In this document: positions 9,348 through 20,510 of the stretch, one piece after another
How the letters are laid out: every line of letters starts with the position of its first letter
Position numbering within the stretch: position 1 is the first letter of the stretch
Assembly: GCA_002633005.1 (NCBI GenBank)
Contig: NMRA01000255.1
Span: 59,457 to 102,606 of the forward strand
Source: Phoronis australis
Lineage: Eukaryota > Phoronida > Phoronidae
Direction: 5' to 3'
DNA length: 43,150 bases
Notes under the pieces: model-generated
What the model was told of the DNA's origin: nothing
What the model saw: only the letters and a program-made list of their open reading frames with translations
Database searches by the model: none
Program-made: the position numbers and the translations under genes

Positions 9348-11402
9348 ACAAAACCGTTTTAATACACGATGGCTTGATTTGCTTCAGTCAGTGTTTTATT
9401 GCCTTAGAGTCATGGCCAATGCTCCACACAAAAGTTTCTGACGCCGACGGGTTGTGTTTACCAACTTAGTTACGAATGACAATTTCTTTAAGTCATTATG
9501 GTGGAACGTGTTTTGAACAGCTAAAATCTGAATGAAATATAATTGTTCCTATGATGTCAAACCTGTCTGAAATAATGGTGGTAACAGTTGATCAAACCGT
9601 GACGTGTACACGTAAAATGGGAGGCCTAGCTGGGGAAATAAAAAATGTTTTACCACTCTGAATAGACACGGTCATTTGGCTCATACCGGGTCTTCGTCGA
9701 TAGTTTAAAGGAGCAACAGTTCAAAAAAGCTGACTGTGGGCGTTTCGGACTTCAAAAACATGCACTTTCTCTTTCTATTATCTTTTAAGATAAAAAAATC
9801 AATTAAAATTGCTAATTGGTCAATGTTCGTTAGTCCAAACTAGGAACCAGGTTCCTATGTCCGAAGCACATATCAATAAAGACAGAGACTGGGCCTTCTA
9901 GTATTAATGGATGTGTAGTAACGTGTCTTGTGAGGCGCCATTGTTGTGTTGCATCTCGCTGTCAACAACACGGGTGGCTGGTGGCAGATAAGGATCTCTG
10001 ATATGTTAAACGTTTTGCTACATCGCATAAAAAGCGCATATTAAACATCTCTGACTTTGACGTTGGCCGTTTTTGTTCCTTACAACCCATTTTCAGTGAA
10101 ACCTAGTTCAAATCATTCAGAAAAATCACTGAATACTGACCGCAGCCATAGCCGACTAGTCGCTATATTTCGAAAAATGTCTACATTCAAAATTCAATTG
10201 ATGTCCGCTTAACTTCAAAGCCGTTTTTCTCGACTCGTGATTTCAGGGTAGTGACAAGATTCTCGGGCCTATTTTTCCGCAAGATGTGGGTCGATTTTTA
10301 CGAAATGTGCAAATTTGAAATCCTCTAGATGTAAGTCGCAAGTAAAGAATACAGTTTGAATTCAGTTCTTCGTTGCAAACTACAGAAGGACAAAATAGTT
10401 TATTTACAAACAAAACCGTGCCTGCCGATAGATCAGAAATAATCCATTTTTGAAATGGCGCACGTCTAAACAAGATTTTAATTCTCAACACCCTTGTTTC
10501 TAAAAAGTAGGCCTACTCTACATCCACAGCTGTCATGACGCTTCTCATAATGTCGTTAAAGTTGAACATAGGAACCTCTTAAAGCACTCGCTGTCCATTA
10601 TGGGGAGCCCGGTGAAAACTTTGAACCATAAATAGAGGATTTTAAAATCTTTGAGGACCATGATGTATTAGCACTTTGCTAAAACATTTATTATACATAC
10701 TGCACTGCATCATTGTTAAATAAATTTAAAAATATCAATAATGATGATAATGATGTCGATAAAGATACCAAGTAATAGTAGTGAAAGTAGTAATAGTTGT
10801 AATGTAAGTAATAGCAGTAATAGTAATGTAATAATAACAAAAATGATAATGGCTAGCCAAACTGATGCCGTGTCACCCTGAAGGGAATTCCTGTAGAAGA
10901 GGTATACGAAAAGCGCCGCCCAAAGGGATGTTTTTTGCACAGCAAAAATGCTGTCCAAGATGGTGCCATTTATAATAAAACATTATCTAAAAGGGTGCTT
11001 TTTCTGAATTTCTGGAACAGAAATGTGCGAAAATGTGAATGTTTACGCAAAATTAGTCTCCAAATGGGTCATATTTATGTCCAAGCTCACTCTCGAAACG
11101 GTAGGTATTCAAATTTTTCGGGCGGCACCCCTTGTCCAAAAATACTCGAGTACCCCCCGGGCCCAGTCAGATACCACTTGGTCTTGATTTTGGTCATGTT
11201 CTTTGAAATATGACGTTGGCTTCGTAAAATGTAACAATGGTACATTTCTCGCATGTGTATTCGACATAAAATGTAAAAACTACGTAAAATGTTACATTTT
11301 AGGAGAGGCTTAGCAACGTGAAATGTAACGATAACGTAAGATGTAACAGTTGTTACATTTTACGAAATTGTTACATTTTCCGTCGTATCAGACGGTCTCA
11401 GT
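8681..11402. mobile_element. Putative 2.7 kb element with about 200 bp terminal inverted repeats
   Basis: The left arm (8681-8890) and right arm (11203-11402, inverted) match over about 200 bp. Shared landmarks include acgttgctaggcctctccta (aagcctctcc on the right), a cgagaaatgt block, and the internal edge acgtcatatttca. Both arms are themselves full of the word taaaatgtaaca in both orientations. The interior (8891-11202) shows no transposase. It holds only the possible small exons at 9036 and 9289 and a degenerate TAA/TAG/ATG simple repeat. The superfamily is unknown. It could instead be two separate copies of one repeat inserted in opposite orientation. Confidence 0.6.
10735..10850. repeat. 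Degenerate trinucleotide microsatellite
   Basis: A run of about 115 bases built from imperfect aat, gat, agt and ata triplets. The apparent Leu/Ile-rich frame on the opposite strand is a product of this composition and is not a protein. Confidence 0.8.
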
Positions 11403-12880
11403 ATGCGTCATTTCCAGCTGCATGGTTACAGAAGCCGCTGCCGGGTCACCAGTTCGGACGCAAAGACAAAAGGATTAGAAATAACTTAACTTTATTTCCG
11501 CATCTGATCATGAATGCATGCTTTTTAAAATCTGAAAATTAATCGAAGGAGCAAAGTGGTGGACGCAGTGGCGCAGTTTGGGGGAATGCACGACAGGGTT
11601 GCTGCATTGGCGAGGAGGGTGGTAAAGTGACGGGCGGACAGCAAGAGAATAACAAGACTAGCATCTAACGTTGGTAAAGTACTTCATTATACACAGGATG
11701 TAGAATAACATGTAATTCACAAATATCACGGTATTTTGCGAAGCCTTCATGGCGATCACGTTAAAACGGTCCATTGAATTTTGATTGGTTAAACCAAGCT
11801 CAGCGGACTTTTTAAGCATTGCTCAGCGCATCATTTACTGGTAGTTAATCATTGTTTTGCCAACCATGGCCTTTCAAACCTTACTTACCGTTGCTCACGT
11901 GCCTGAGGCATTGGCTGAAATTCATGCGGACAGGCGCAGGCCAAAAAATGAGCTTGGGTACAGAGTAGAACCAACGATATTTTTCTAGATTAACCGAAAC
12001 CGTGTTTACAACTTTGAACCCCTTCCTCGTCGTGTTATCGACATTTCAACAATTTTTGAAAACCTTTAAAAGTTGAATTAATTTCACAAAATGTGCTATC
12101 GAATGTTTTAAAATTCGTGGCTATACGTCATTCCGATCGTCAGCTGCTTGTATGGAACTCACTTTTTGCAAATTATTTTTTTGCTTTTTACCATCTCTAT
12201 GGAAAAGTGCGTCTTGCAGGAAAATTTGACTAATAATTTTTGCGCCAAGGAAGGCTGTTGATATTGACCAACGGCTACCGTTGTGTCAGTTTGAAGCAGA
12301 TTTCTTATCATTTTCTCTCAAGTCAATAAATCAATACCTACTGAAGTACCTTCCTTCCACCATCTTGTTTACTATTACGTCTAATATACGTCAATGGTTT
12401 ACATCCGTTAAAGAACACTAATATTTTGCTGACGGCACTTCCAAAATCAATTCATTGTCTACCAAACAAAAGCTCTTTATAAGCATTTGTTTACGGATAA
12501 AGGAAATCGACTTGAACAATTGCCTAGTCTATTTGTATCTATCACCTGCAGAATTCCAACACTTGTTTCTAACCTTTGCTTATATTTTTCCGGGCTCAGA
12601 ACAATGGATGATCTCGGATCAGTTTTGAACACAAGCTATTAAGTAATTAAGATATTTACGAATTTAATGCAATTGTCAACCTTCATTGAGTCCAGTCGAG
12701 TTTCATCATTTGTCTTGTTACCTGTCCATTGTCTATACCTAAATTGCATATTTCTGAACTTAATGAATAAAAACTCCATCCATGCATTAAAAAGTGAGCG
12801 CGATTTCGTAGCTCAATGATATTGTTCACTGTCTTTCTACGAGGTAACGTGTCTCAAGTGTTCTAAATACTCTTAAAAGC
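11403..12880. other. Intergenic DNA, no gene recognised
   Basis: No exon or structured repeat stands out. The last 250 bases may include very decayed upstream LINE sequence, but nothing there can be read as protein. Confidence 0.5.
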
Positions 12881-12889
12881 CACAGTAAC

Positions 12890-15050
12890 ATTCAAACACA
12901 CTCTCAGATTTCAGACCACCGTCCTATCCGTTTTTCTTCAAAATCAATAAAGGAACTCTATCCTAAACGCCCTACGCTCGTTTCAAAAACTTACTTTCTC
13001 AATGACTAGCGAAACTGCAACATTATGGAAAAGCTAGACCGCAGCTTAGATTGTGTCCCCAATCACAATTACACAATACTCAGGGATGCTTTGACTAATC
13101 TCACGAAAAATACTTTGGTCCTTAGATGCAATAACCAAAAATACGCGCGGATTACCCCTGGCAACTTAATGTCCATTCATTACAAAGACAAACACTACAA
13201 AGAAACCAAGACAACCCCTCGCAACCCGTAATCCCATGCTACCTTCATCAACAATCTCAAGGTATACAACAAGATTCTTAAAAACTAATTGATTCTGCCG
13301 AGCAATCTTACTACCATGATAAATTTGTAAAAAGTGAAGTCTGAGATGATTAAAACATGGAGTTCAATAAAGGCAGTTATGAAAAACGGTGTACGAACAA
13401 AAATGGTACCCCAGAGTACACTTTACATTCAGATAACACTACAACCATTGACCTACCGATATGGCAAGTCTATTCAACACCTATCCTACCCAAGTCGGCC
13501 ACCCCTTTCCGAATCAATAACTATGACAAACAACAAGAATTTCAAAGACCATTTTCCCACGACAAACAAACTTAAATTCTCTTTTAAACAGATAAAAATA
13601 AACATGCACAACATATTACAAGGGACATGGGTAAAAATAAATATCAATGGTAACGATAACTTATCCAAAATTATCAAAATAAGCAACTTTATAATTGAAC
13701 CTCTCACGGCCATCATCAACCAATGCTTGCATACCGGTATATTTCCAAATGATCTTAAGATTGCAACAACATGGTTAGCACCCAGAGCACCCTGGCAATT
13801 ATAGACCTATTTCCATTCTCCCCACAGTTTAAAGAATTATCGAAAAAAATTATCTATACACAACCTTAAAATTTCCTAAACGATATTTTTATAAAGATCA
13901 ATATGGGCTTCAGGAAATTTCACTCTACAGAGCTTGCTTCCCTTGGACTTTAAGACCACATTTGTTCCCATCTTGATAACGACAGGAGACCCCTGGTCAA
14001 CTTTCTCGCTCTCTAAAACTTTCGACACCATAGACCAACAACATAAATCACCACGGTATTACCAGAATTGAATATACACTTTTTAATAGTTATCTGTCAA
14101 ATCGCACCCAATATGTTTCCCTGGAGGTCCCACTTCCAGTTGGTTACCAATAGCTACCGGAGTTCCCCAAGGTTATATTCTTGGGCCACTTCTCTTCTTA
14201 ATTTACATCCAGGATCTCCCGTATTCTTCTCCCATGGACACTTGTCTCGTCACACCTTACAAACTCACTGAATCTTCCCAACACATTTTACAACAATCAG
14301 CCACTATCAACAAAAACCTGGAATCTGTTTTAGTCTGGTTTTTCGTGAACAAGCTTTCAATTAATACATCAAAAATCAAATTAATGGTCTTCCACAACAC
14401 CCAAAAAAAAGCTGAAAAAATATTATTCCCACCAGCAAAATAATCAGTCACGTCTACGATTTCCTTTTCTTTTAGTATTACCGTTGACAAAAAACTCTCG
14501 CGGTGCCCTCGCATAAACCCCATTTCAAACAAACTTAACAAACTCGGTGGACTCATGTATATAATTTGAAATCTTATATTCCTCTACCGACTTTCAGGTT
14601 CATGTATAATTCACTTGTCCTCCCATATTTAAACTACGACCCTACAACTTGGGAGTTTGGTATCACTAAGAAACCCCAGACAGTCTAGAAGGGAACCGTT
14701 CGGAATATATCACATTCCAAGTACTATGCTCACACTCTACCCATATGTAAGGAACTTCACGTCCCACTACTTCAATATATCTTGAAATATAATCCCAGCT
14801 GCAAATTTTTACTAAACATTCCTCAATAATCAGCTATTTAAGTATGTTTACACAAAAGACTTCTTCAGAAGACCGATCCAATATAAACCAACCACAAACA
14901 TGAAACTTCTTCTTGGTACCCGAATCAATATTCTACTGGTATTCCGACAATGGAAGGCAAAATTTTAATTCCCCCATCCAACAAATAGTCATCAAAAGCA
15001 TGTATCAGATTTGAAATTACTCGCCTAATTAATTACAACAAAATACCAGT
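12890..15050 (+). mobile_element. Decayed non-LTR retrotransposon (L2/CR1-like LINE), endonuclease end plus reverse transcriptase
   Basis: Across three frames the plus strand reads the expected order of a LINE ORF2. First comes an SDHRPI-like endonuclease end (SDFRPP/ SDHRPI near 12905). Then comes LSKIIKISNFIIEPLTAIIN with CLHTGIFPNDLKIA (13670-13770), and MGFRKFHSTELASL (13905-13945). Next are YLSNRTQYVSLE (14090), a GVPQG-like stretch at 14158-14185 (ggagttccccaaggttatattct), INKNLESVLVWFFVNKLSIN (14305-14365) and VLPYLNYD (14615). The catalytic FADD box appears deleted near 14230-14250. Many stops and frameshifts make it inactive. The 3' boundary near 15050 is a guess. Confidence 0.82.
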
Positions 15051-15097
15051 CTCTGCTAACATTTAGCAAATTAGTTGCAACTACGATCAAATCTCAC

Positions 15098-15262
15098 TCT
15101 CTCTCTCTCTCTCTNNNNNNNNNNNNNNNNNNNNNNNNNNNNNNNNNNNNNNNNNNNNNNNNNNNNNNNNNNNNNNNNNNNNNNNNNNNNNNNNNNNNNN
15201 NNNNNNNNNNNNNNNNNNNNNNNNNNNNNNNNNNNNNNNNNCTCTCTCTCTCTCTCTCTCTC
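15098..15262. repeat. (CT)n microsatellite containing an assembly gap
   Basis: Uninterrupted CT repeats flank 127 unknown bases (15115-15241) on both sides. The assembler evidently failed inside the microsatellite, so its true length is unknown. Open frames through the gap are meaningless. Confidence 0.95.
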
Positions 15263-16100
15263 AAAACAGCAAAAAGCGAATCCATGTTATAAAATCCAGA
15301 AACAGAGGCGTGACATTGAAACACTTTCCATCTCAGTCATGAGGTAGAGCTTGATATTGTATTTGTAATATAAACAAGACAGAATGTATATTTGTGCAAC
15401 TGTGTCAAGGTTTTCGTTCACATTAAATTGAGCAAATTACTCCGCAAACTTCACTCGTTCACTCAAAAAGATAAAAATTATACCACATCGTCTCCAGCAG
15501 AGTGTCGATGAAAGTACGACTTGGCTGTTTATTGAGCCTACTTGACCTTCTTACGGAAAGCGTAATCTTTTGGTTGAGCGTGCCTGGACACAGATACATG
15601 TATGTGCGACAGCCTTTATTCTGGTCCCCAACCCAGACCCTTTTAGCGTTTGAGTCAGGTGCAGATCTCGACTATATGGTTCTTAGTTGGTCAATCGACG
15701 ATGACGTCAACCAGTTTATTTATATCAGCTGAACATAAAAACGCAACCTTAACTGGGGTAACTTGGATAATCCAGACAATAAAGAACCATACAAAAGTTG
15801 GGATTACCATGGTCACACAGGTCACTCAAGCTCCTAACTCTGTTACGGTACAAGCATGCACTCTGTTGTCGTATTAAGTACAGATTATCCGAAAAAGGAA
15901 CAGTATGTAATTACAAACATTGGACATCGTATCGATATGAAAATTCAAAAATAAGAGAAACGAGAAAAAATACCGAGCATGAGAGAAGTGAGAAACAATC
16001 TGAAATTTTGAAATAACCATACAAACCAGACCATAGTTTCATATAGTAAAAAATCTGACCAAATGGTCTTGTTTTCGAGAGCTACACCTAACTCAAATGA
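15263..16100. other. Intergenic DNA, no gene recognised
   Basis: Unremarkable sequence between the microsatellite and the olfactomedin exon's 3' untranslated region. It contains one cAMP-response-element octamer (TGACGTCA) at 15702. Confidence 0.5.
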
Positions 16101-16126
16101 CGATTGAGTCTATATTCAATAAAAGC

Positions 16127-16132
16127 TTTATT
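16127..16132 (-). terminator. Polyadenylation signal (AATAAA) for the distal olfactomedin exon
   Basis: TTTATT on the plus strand is AATAAA on the gene's strand, about 215 bases after the stop codon at 16348-16350. It implies that this exon is a genuine transcript end with its own 3' untranslated region. Confidence 0.55.
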
Positions 16133-16347
16133 ATCGCTCCTGTGGGCTGGAAATGAACATTTTATCTGCTGTGCGTAATTGACTTAGCTCATCCATTTGT
16201 ACATCAAACACCTCCCACTATCCGTAAAAAGGTCAATTGGTCGAGTATTATGTTGAAACAGAAACAAGTCGTTTCATTGTCAAATACAACAATTTGAAAT
16301 TGATACTTAAGAGCGAGAATTTTTGAGAATGTCAGGCCAATTGAACA

Positions 16348-17144
16348 TTAAAAATTAACTGCAACTTTGTACTGTTTGTTGCTATCGTATGCGTACAGCA
16401 CTTTGTCGCGATGGTCATAATGCGTATGTGCGTTGTAGCCAGCATTTTGGAACGCCATTGTGTTGGACGTGTCAGTGCTTCTGGTGGTGAAGTCCAAGAT
16501 ATGAGATATGGTTGTTGTCGAGGCGCTGTAACTGGATGTGAGATACATGCGCGCGCATATCATGAACGCCTGTCCTTTTCCACTTTTGGATACGTCGGTG
16601 TGCCATGTGTCAAGAATGGAATATGTCAGTGGGTCGATCTTGCTGATTGACAACAAACATCCGCTGTCGGGCCAAATGATGTACAGTCCCGTACTATCGG
16701 CTTCTACATCCACCGCGGAACCTCCACCCCATTGGTAACTGCACGAAGCGGCTGTGCGCGTTGTTGTCCCATCCGAAACGCTTGACAGAGAAATCGTATG
16801 AACTTTTGTTCGCGCATTAAGATCGTACACCATGACTGATTTCACGTCCGTGCACATTTGACAGTACAGCTTTCCTCCATAAACGAGCCAGCTCGCGCCA
16901 CAACAGTTGTCAGAAAGGGTAATCGTGATGCTCCTTGTGTTGCTGATGTAATCGGCTTGGTTGGGGTATACCTTTAGCGTATTTCTTGAACTGTAACCAT
17001 CCATAAAGTAAAACATCGACTCGCCGGCAGGTGTCAGAGCATCTTTGCTGATCATTCCTTGGCTGCAACATCCGCGGCTGGTGGTCAGATCAACCCTGGG
17101 GTACGTGAAACTGGTGGCATGACTACATGTCTGATTTGGAGGCG
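16348..17144 (-). CDS. Olfactomedin-domain terminal exon, distal copy (alternative 3' exon or duplicated gene part)
   Basis: One 797 bp exon begins after the acceptor ATTCATTTCAG (17145-17147) in phase 1 and ends at TAA. It encodes about 265 residues of a complete olfactomedin beta-propeller. Visible family landmarks are GMISKDA, SWLVYGGKLYCQ, VDVEADSTGLYIIWPDSG, SISKIDPLTY, TWHTDVSKSGKGQAFMICAR and HTHYDHRDKVLYAYD. It is about two thirds identical by eye to the exon at 20511-21334, which starts at the same phase and has the same upstream TYPRVDLTTSRG region. I find no separate signal-peptide exon between 17145 and 20510. Splicing from the donor at 22401 would give an in-frame product of about 367 residues. 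The alternative is a truncated duplicate. Confidence 0.8.
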
Positions 17145-17274
17145 CTGAAATGAATAAGAAAATAGGTTTTTGTTACTATCTAAATCTAGGTTATGGGCCT
17201 CAATAGAAAAAGTTTCTGATCACCAGTACGATATTCCGCATTTGGACGCTATTCAAATCACTTTTTGATAAAAA

Positions 17275-17316
17275 TGTCCTCTAGTAATTTGAACGTGTCC
17301 TCTAGTAATTTGAACG
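17275..17316. repeat. Perfect 21 bp tandem duplication
   Basis: The 21 bp unit tgtcctctagtaatttgaac+g occurs twice, head to tail, at 17275-17295 and 17296-17316, with no mismatch. It lies just upstream of the distal olfactomedin exon on its strand. Confidence 0.95.
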
Positions 17317-19080
17317 TAACCCGATCACAATCCCTGTCAAGCCATTGTTTGTGTGAAGGAGTGAAAGGGGAAGCATACCACACAGTATTTTGCCTCCCAA
17401 AACAATGCGATCACCTATACCTTTTGAGTAGATTTTCACTGTTCTATTTTAATTTGAAACAGGCCTTCGTTTCGCAAAGAGAGTGCGTTCGGTACTTTTA
17501 CACCTCAGCCATGATGAAAACAAACTACAGTATTTTATGTTGACCAAGCACACCGTAACTCCGAATGAATGTTGAACGTTGAAAATAAAATGGACAGTGG
17601 ATAAATGAAACCTGAAAACGGGTACGCCTTACCGAAGCCTACTCGTCTTTACATGAGCTGCTCGTGCGTGATATTGGTAAGGAACTAAAGCCATGGACTC
17701 ATACAAAATGATGAATTCAGTTTTCTGGCAACATAAAAATGCACCGTTTGAGAATATAAGGCTATGGGCTTATACACTATTCGAATATGAGACCTGATTA
17801 TTTTTTCAGATGTAAGAGTATTTAGTTCTTTTTATTTCGTGAATGAATATGTTTTTTCACACAAGGACATAACTTGTGGGGCGTGCCGGGGTCTGAATCC
17901 CCACAATCGATAGTTATCGACTTATTTGGGCGAATAAAAAGTTTTAAGCGTTTTTCCAAATTAAGTTTCCAAATTTGAAAATTTTGCAAAACTGCGGACT
18001 TTTGTTCGTTTGTATTAAATTTGCACTACCCATAATTGTGTTTTTCTCAGTAATATGGTCGAATTTTGTTGTCAGTTTTTCCTCGCAATGGGATTTTCAC
18101 GTGTTGCTATGCGTAAAAATAAACAAAGATGAGCTACTCACAAGTTCATGATCATAACCGCCGAAAAATTTTAGATTTGCTCTGAGACCGTTGCACAATG
18201 ACAATATACAGTTAAGCAGGGTAAGAGCTTAGGGGATAGAATTAATGAGGCCGATGAAATATCTACCCCAGTTTCGTTCCCAAGATATTAAAAGGTCGAC
18301 AGCAACAAAGAATACATGGCAAACTCAAGTCTTTTTGTTTGACTGGTTTCAAGGCCGTAGGAAGCCCACAGTTACTGAAATATAAACGTGTTTGTGGAGT
18401 GGTAGTGTTTTTGCTCGTAAAAAGATTCGAGCCTCCATCAAGTGAATTCCATCTGGACAGATAATCAATCTACTTAGTAGAAATTACCTGCCCCATATTA
18501 TTGTCAAAAATGGCTTGACAGGGATGTGTATGATTGACATGCTCGAGTACTAGTTGATTATACCGCAGCAGTAACTTTGACCATTTTAGTTTTTGACAAG
18601 ATATTTACTGTCCTTTATTATGTTCAAAATGGCTTAAGATTTTAATGGGTTCTTGACAGAGATATGAGATATATGGCTGGGATGCACCCGCACCAGTCAA
18701 TTTTCAGCTTTGAAATCTAAGCGGCCAAATTAGTCTAATTATGTTGCATGAAACGTTTTCACCCTTAGAAACATCTATACTGAGTTGCCGTATAAGAAAC
18801 GACTCAACATTTCCAAGGTTTCATTTGTATATGTGCCAGAGAAAGCGACTAAAACTTCTGATTCATAAATAATTTTTTTCAGTTGCAAACAGAGCTTGCA
18901 ACAAGTCCATGCTTCATTTAAGTCTGAATATGCTGATTGCATACACTACAAGATCTTTGCTCAGTCAGTCTCGCCCAATTGCCCTCCGCCTTTTTGATTG
19001 TTATAACTGTTACTAAGTTGTGAATTCTAAACCAACGAGTTCGACGTCCATAAAATTACGCTCGTAACATACACTCGTGA

Positions 19081-19107
19081 AGTACGCCCGCAATTTTCGG
19101 GCGTACT
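19081..19107. other. Perfect stem-loop (10 bp arms, 7 nt loop)
   Basis: AGTACGCCCG, loop caatttt, CGGGCGTACT. This is a GC-rich hairpin in AT-rich surroundings. It is flanked by related cgctcgtaac and gttacgatcg words, so it may be part of a small foldback element. Confidence 0.8.
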
Positions 19108-20510
19108 GAGCGTGCATAAAGAACTATCGGAAGTTACGATCGTAAAACACTGACGTAAAAACTGCATTGCCTACCTAGTCGGTAGTCTGGTCAAAGCTAG
19201 TAACTTCAAGAAGTCTACCCATCCAATAATAGTCCCACAAAATGCATTGTTTTGCCGTAAAACTGACAAAGCCCTTTTAAGCGATCTAGAAACTATAATT
19301 GTTTTTCAAAAATTATCAACAGAATTAATTCTTTATTTTTACAATGAACAAGTTTGGAGAAAATTACTAACTTCACCCCATTTCTTCAAAAAATCCCAAA
19401 AAGGACGGTCCCAAAACTTCCCAACAAAAGTCTGAAAATTTGTCTCGAAACAGTCTGCAAATAGCAAGAGAATTTTCGATTTTTTTGTTCAGCACAAAAA
19501 ACACATAATGTCCGTTGAATCTGACCCTCATGTGATGCCATATCACATAATGCTTAAGCTGGCCTTTGACCGAAGCATCTATCTCACCGCACGTGGCATT
19601 TAGGGTAACACAGCAGTTGGTCACGTGATATTTAAGAAATTCTAATTGTTAAACGTGCACTAATTAGCTGATTCTTTCGATTTGTGATATTTACCGTTCC
19701 TTGACTAGCAAAATGAAGTAGGAAAACGTAAAATAGACTGAAATAAGTAGATTAAAGTAACCGATTATCGTTACTATGTTAAACAGGGTTAAGTATCTCT
19801 TTAAAATGTTGGAACAAGTGTTGCAATTCCCTTAGTTAGGCTTTGCCATCCAATCATAGCTTGGACTATCGATAGGACAGACGGATGGGAAAGAAAGACA
19901 CAAAGTGGGAAAGACGGAAGCAATGGGAAGGATGAAAGCATTGGTGAGAACGAAGCTGTGTAAGAAGTGCCATTAAAACGTGCAGAGAACAGCAGCTTTC
20001 GAAGAAGTCATCGTTCGCAAAATCCCAGCAACTGCATGGAAAGACGGTCGAATCACGTGTTTTCAGGAATTGATGAATATTTTACACAAAATTTAATTAG
20101 TTTTTTTTTTCGTGCGGGCGTACAATAGACACGCGACACGACAATGGCATTCAGTAACGCGAACTGCGATCACAAAATAAAAAGAGAACCCGTTCTTCCC
20201 TATTTTTCTTCCATCCGTTCCATCTGAAATTCCGCCCATCGTGTTTTCTGCCCGTCCTAAGTCCTTCCAATCACAAGGCCCATCCTTCCCAACGACACTT
20301 CGAGTTTTTAAAAATAGTTGATCAATAAAGTCTCAGTAATGATACAATAAATTAACCGTGAATTGAAAATACTTGAATTGTCACCGAATGACTGTTATAT
20401 AATTTTGCTCATTGGTATCACTGAACTGTTTTACAAAAAGGCATTCGTTTCCAGCCGGACAAATTCATAAGCGTGGACGTAAGCACATGGCTGTACGTAC
20501 GGCACACAGC

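Larger units (their letters stand above)
17145..20510. other. Non-coding interval between the two olfactomedin exons
   Basis: I looked for a second signal-peptide/PAN exon on the minus strand and did not find one. The interval contains a 21 bp direct duplication, a perfect stem-loop at 19081-19107 and degenerate AT-rich repeats. One is a roughly 115 bp spaced pair of tcaaaatggctt words near 18507 and 18625. If the alternative-exon model is right, this is mainly intron. Confidence 0.5.

Noticed and set aside
10716-10958. Leu/Ile-rich frame resembling a membrane segment
   Set aside because: Created by a degenerate TAA/TAG/ATG simple repeat read on the minus strand.
15075-15347. Ser-Leu or Arg-Glu repeat frames spanning the N run
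   Set aside because: Pure translation of a CT microsatellite and an assembly gap.
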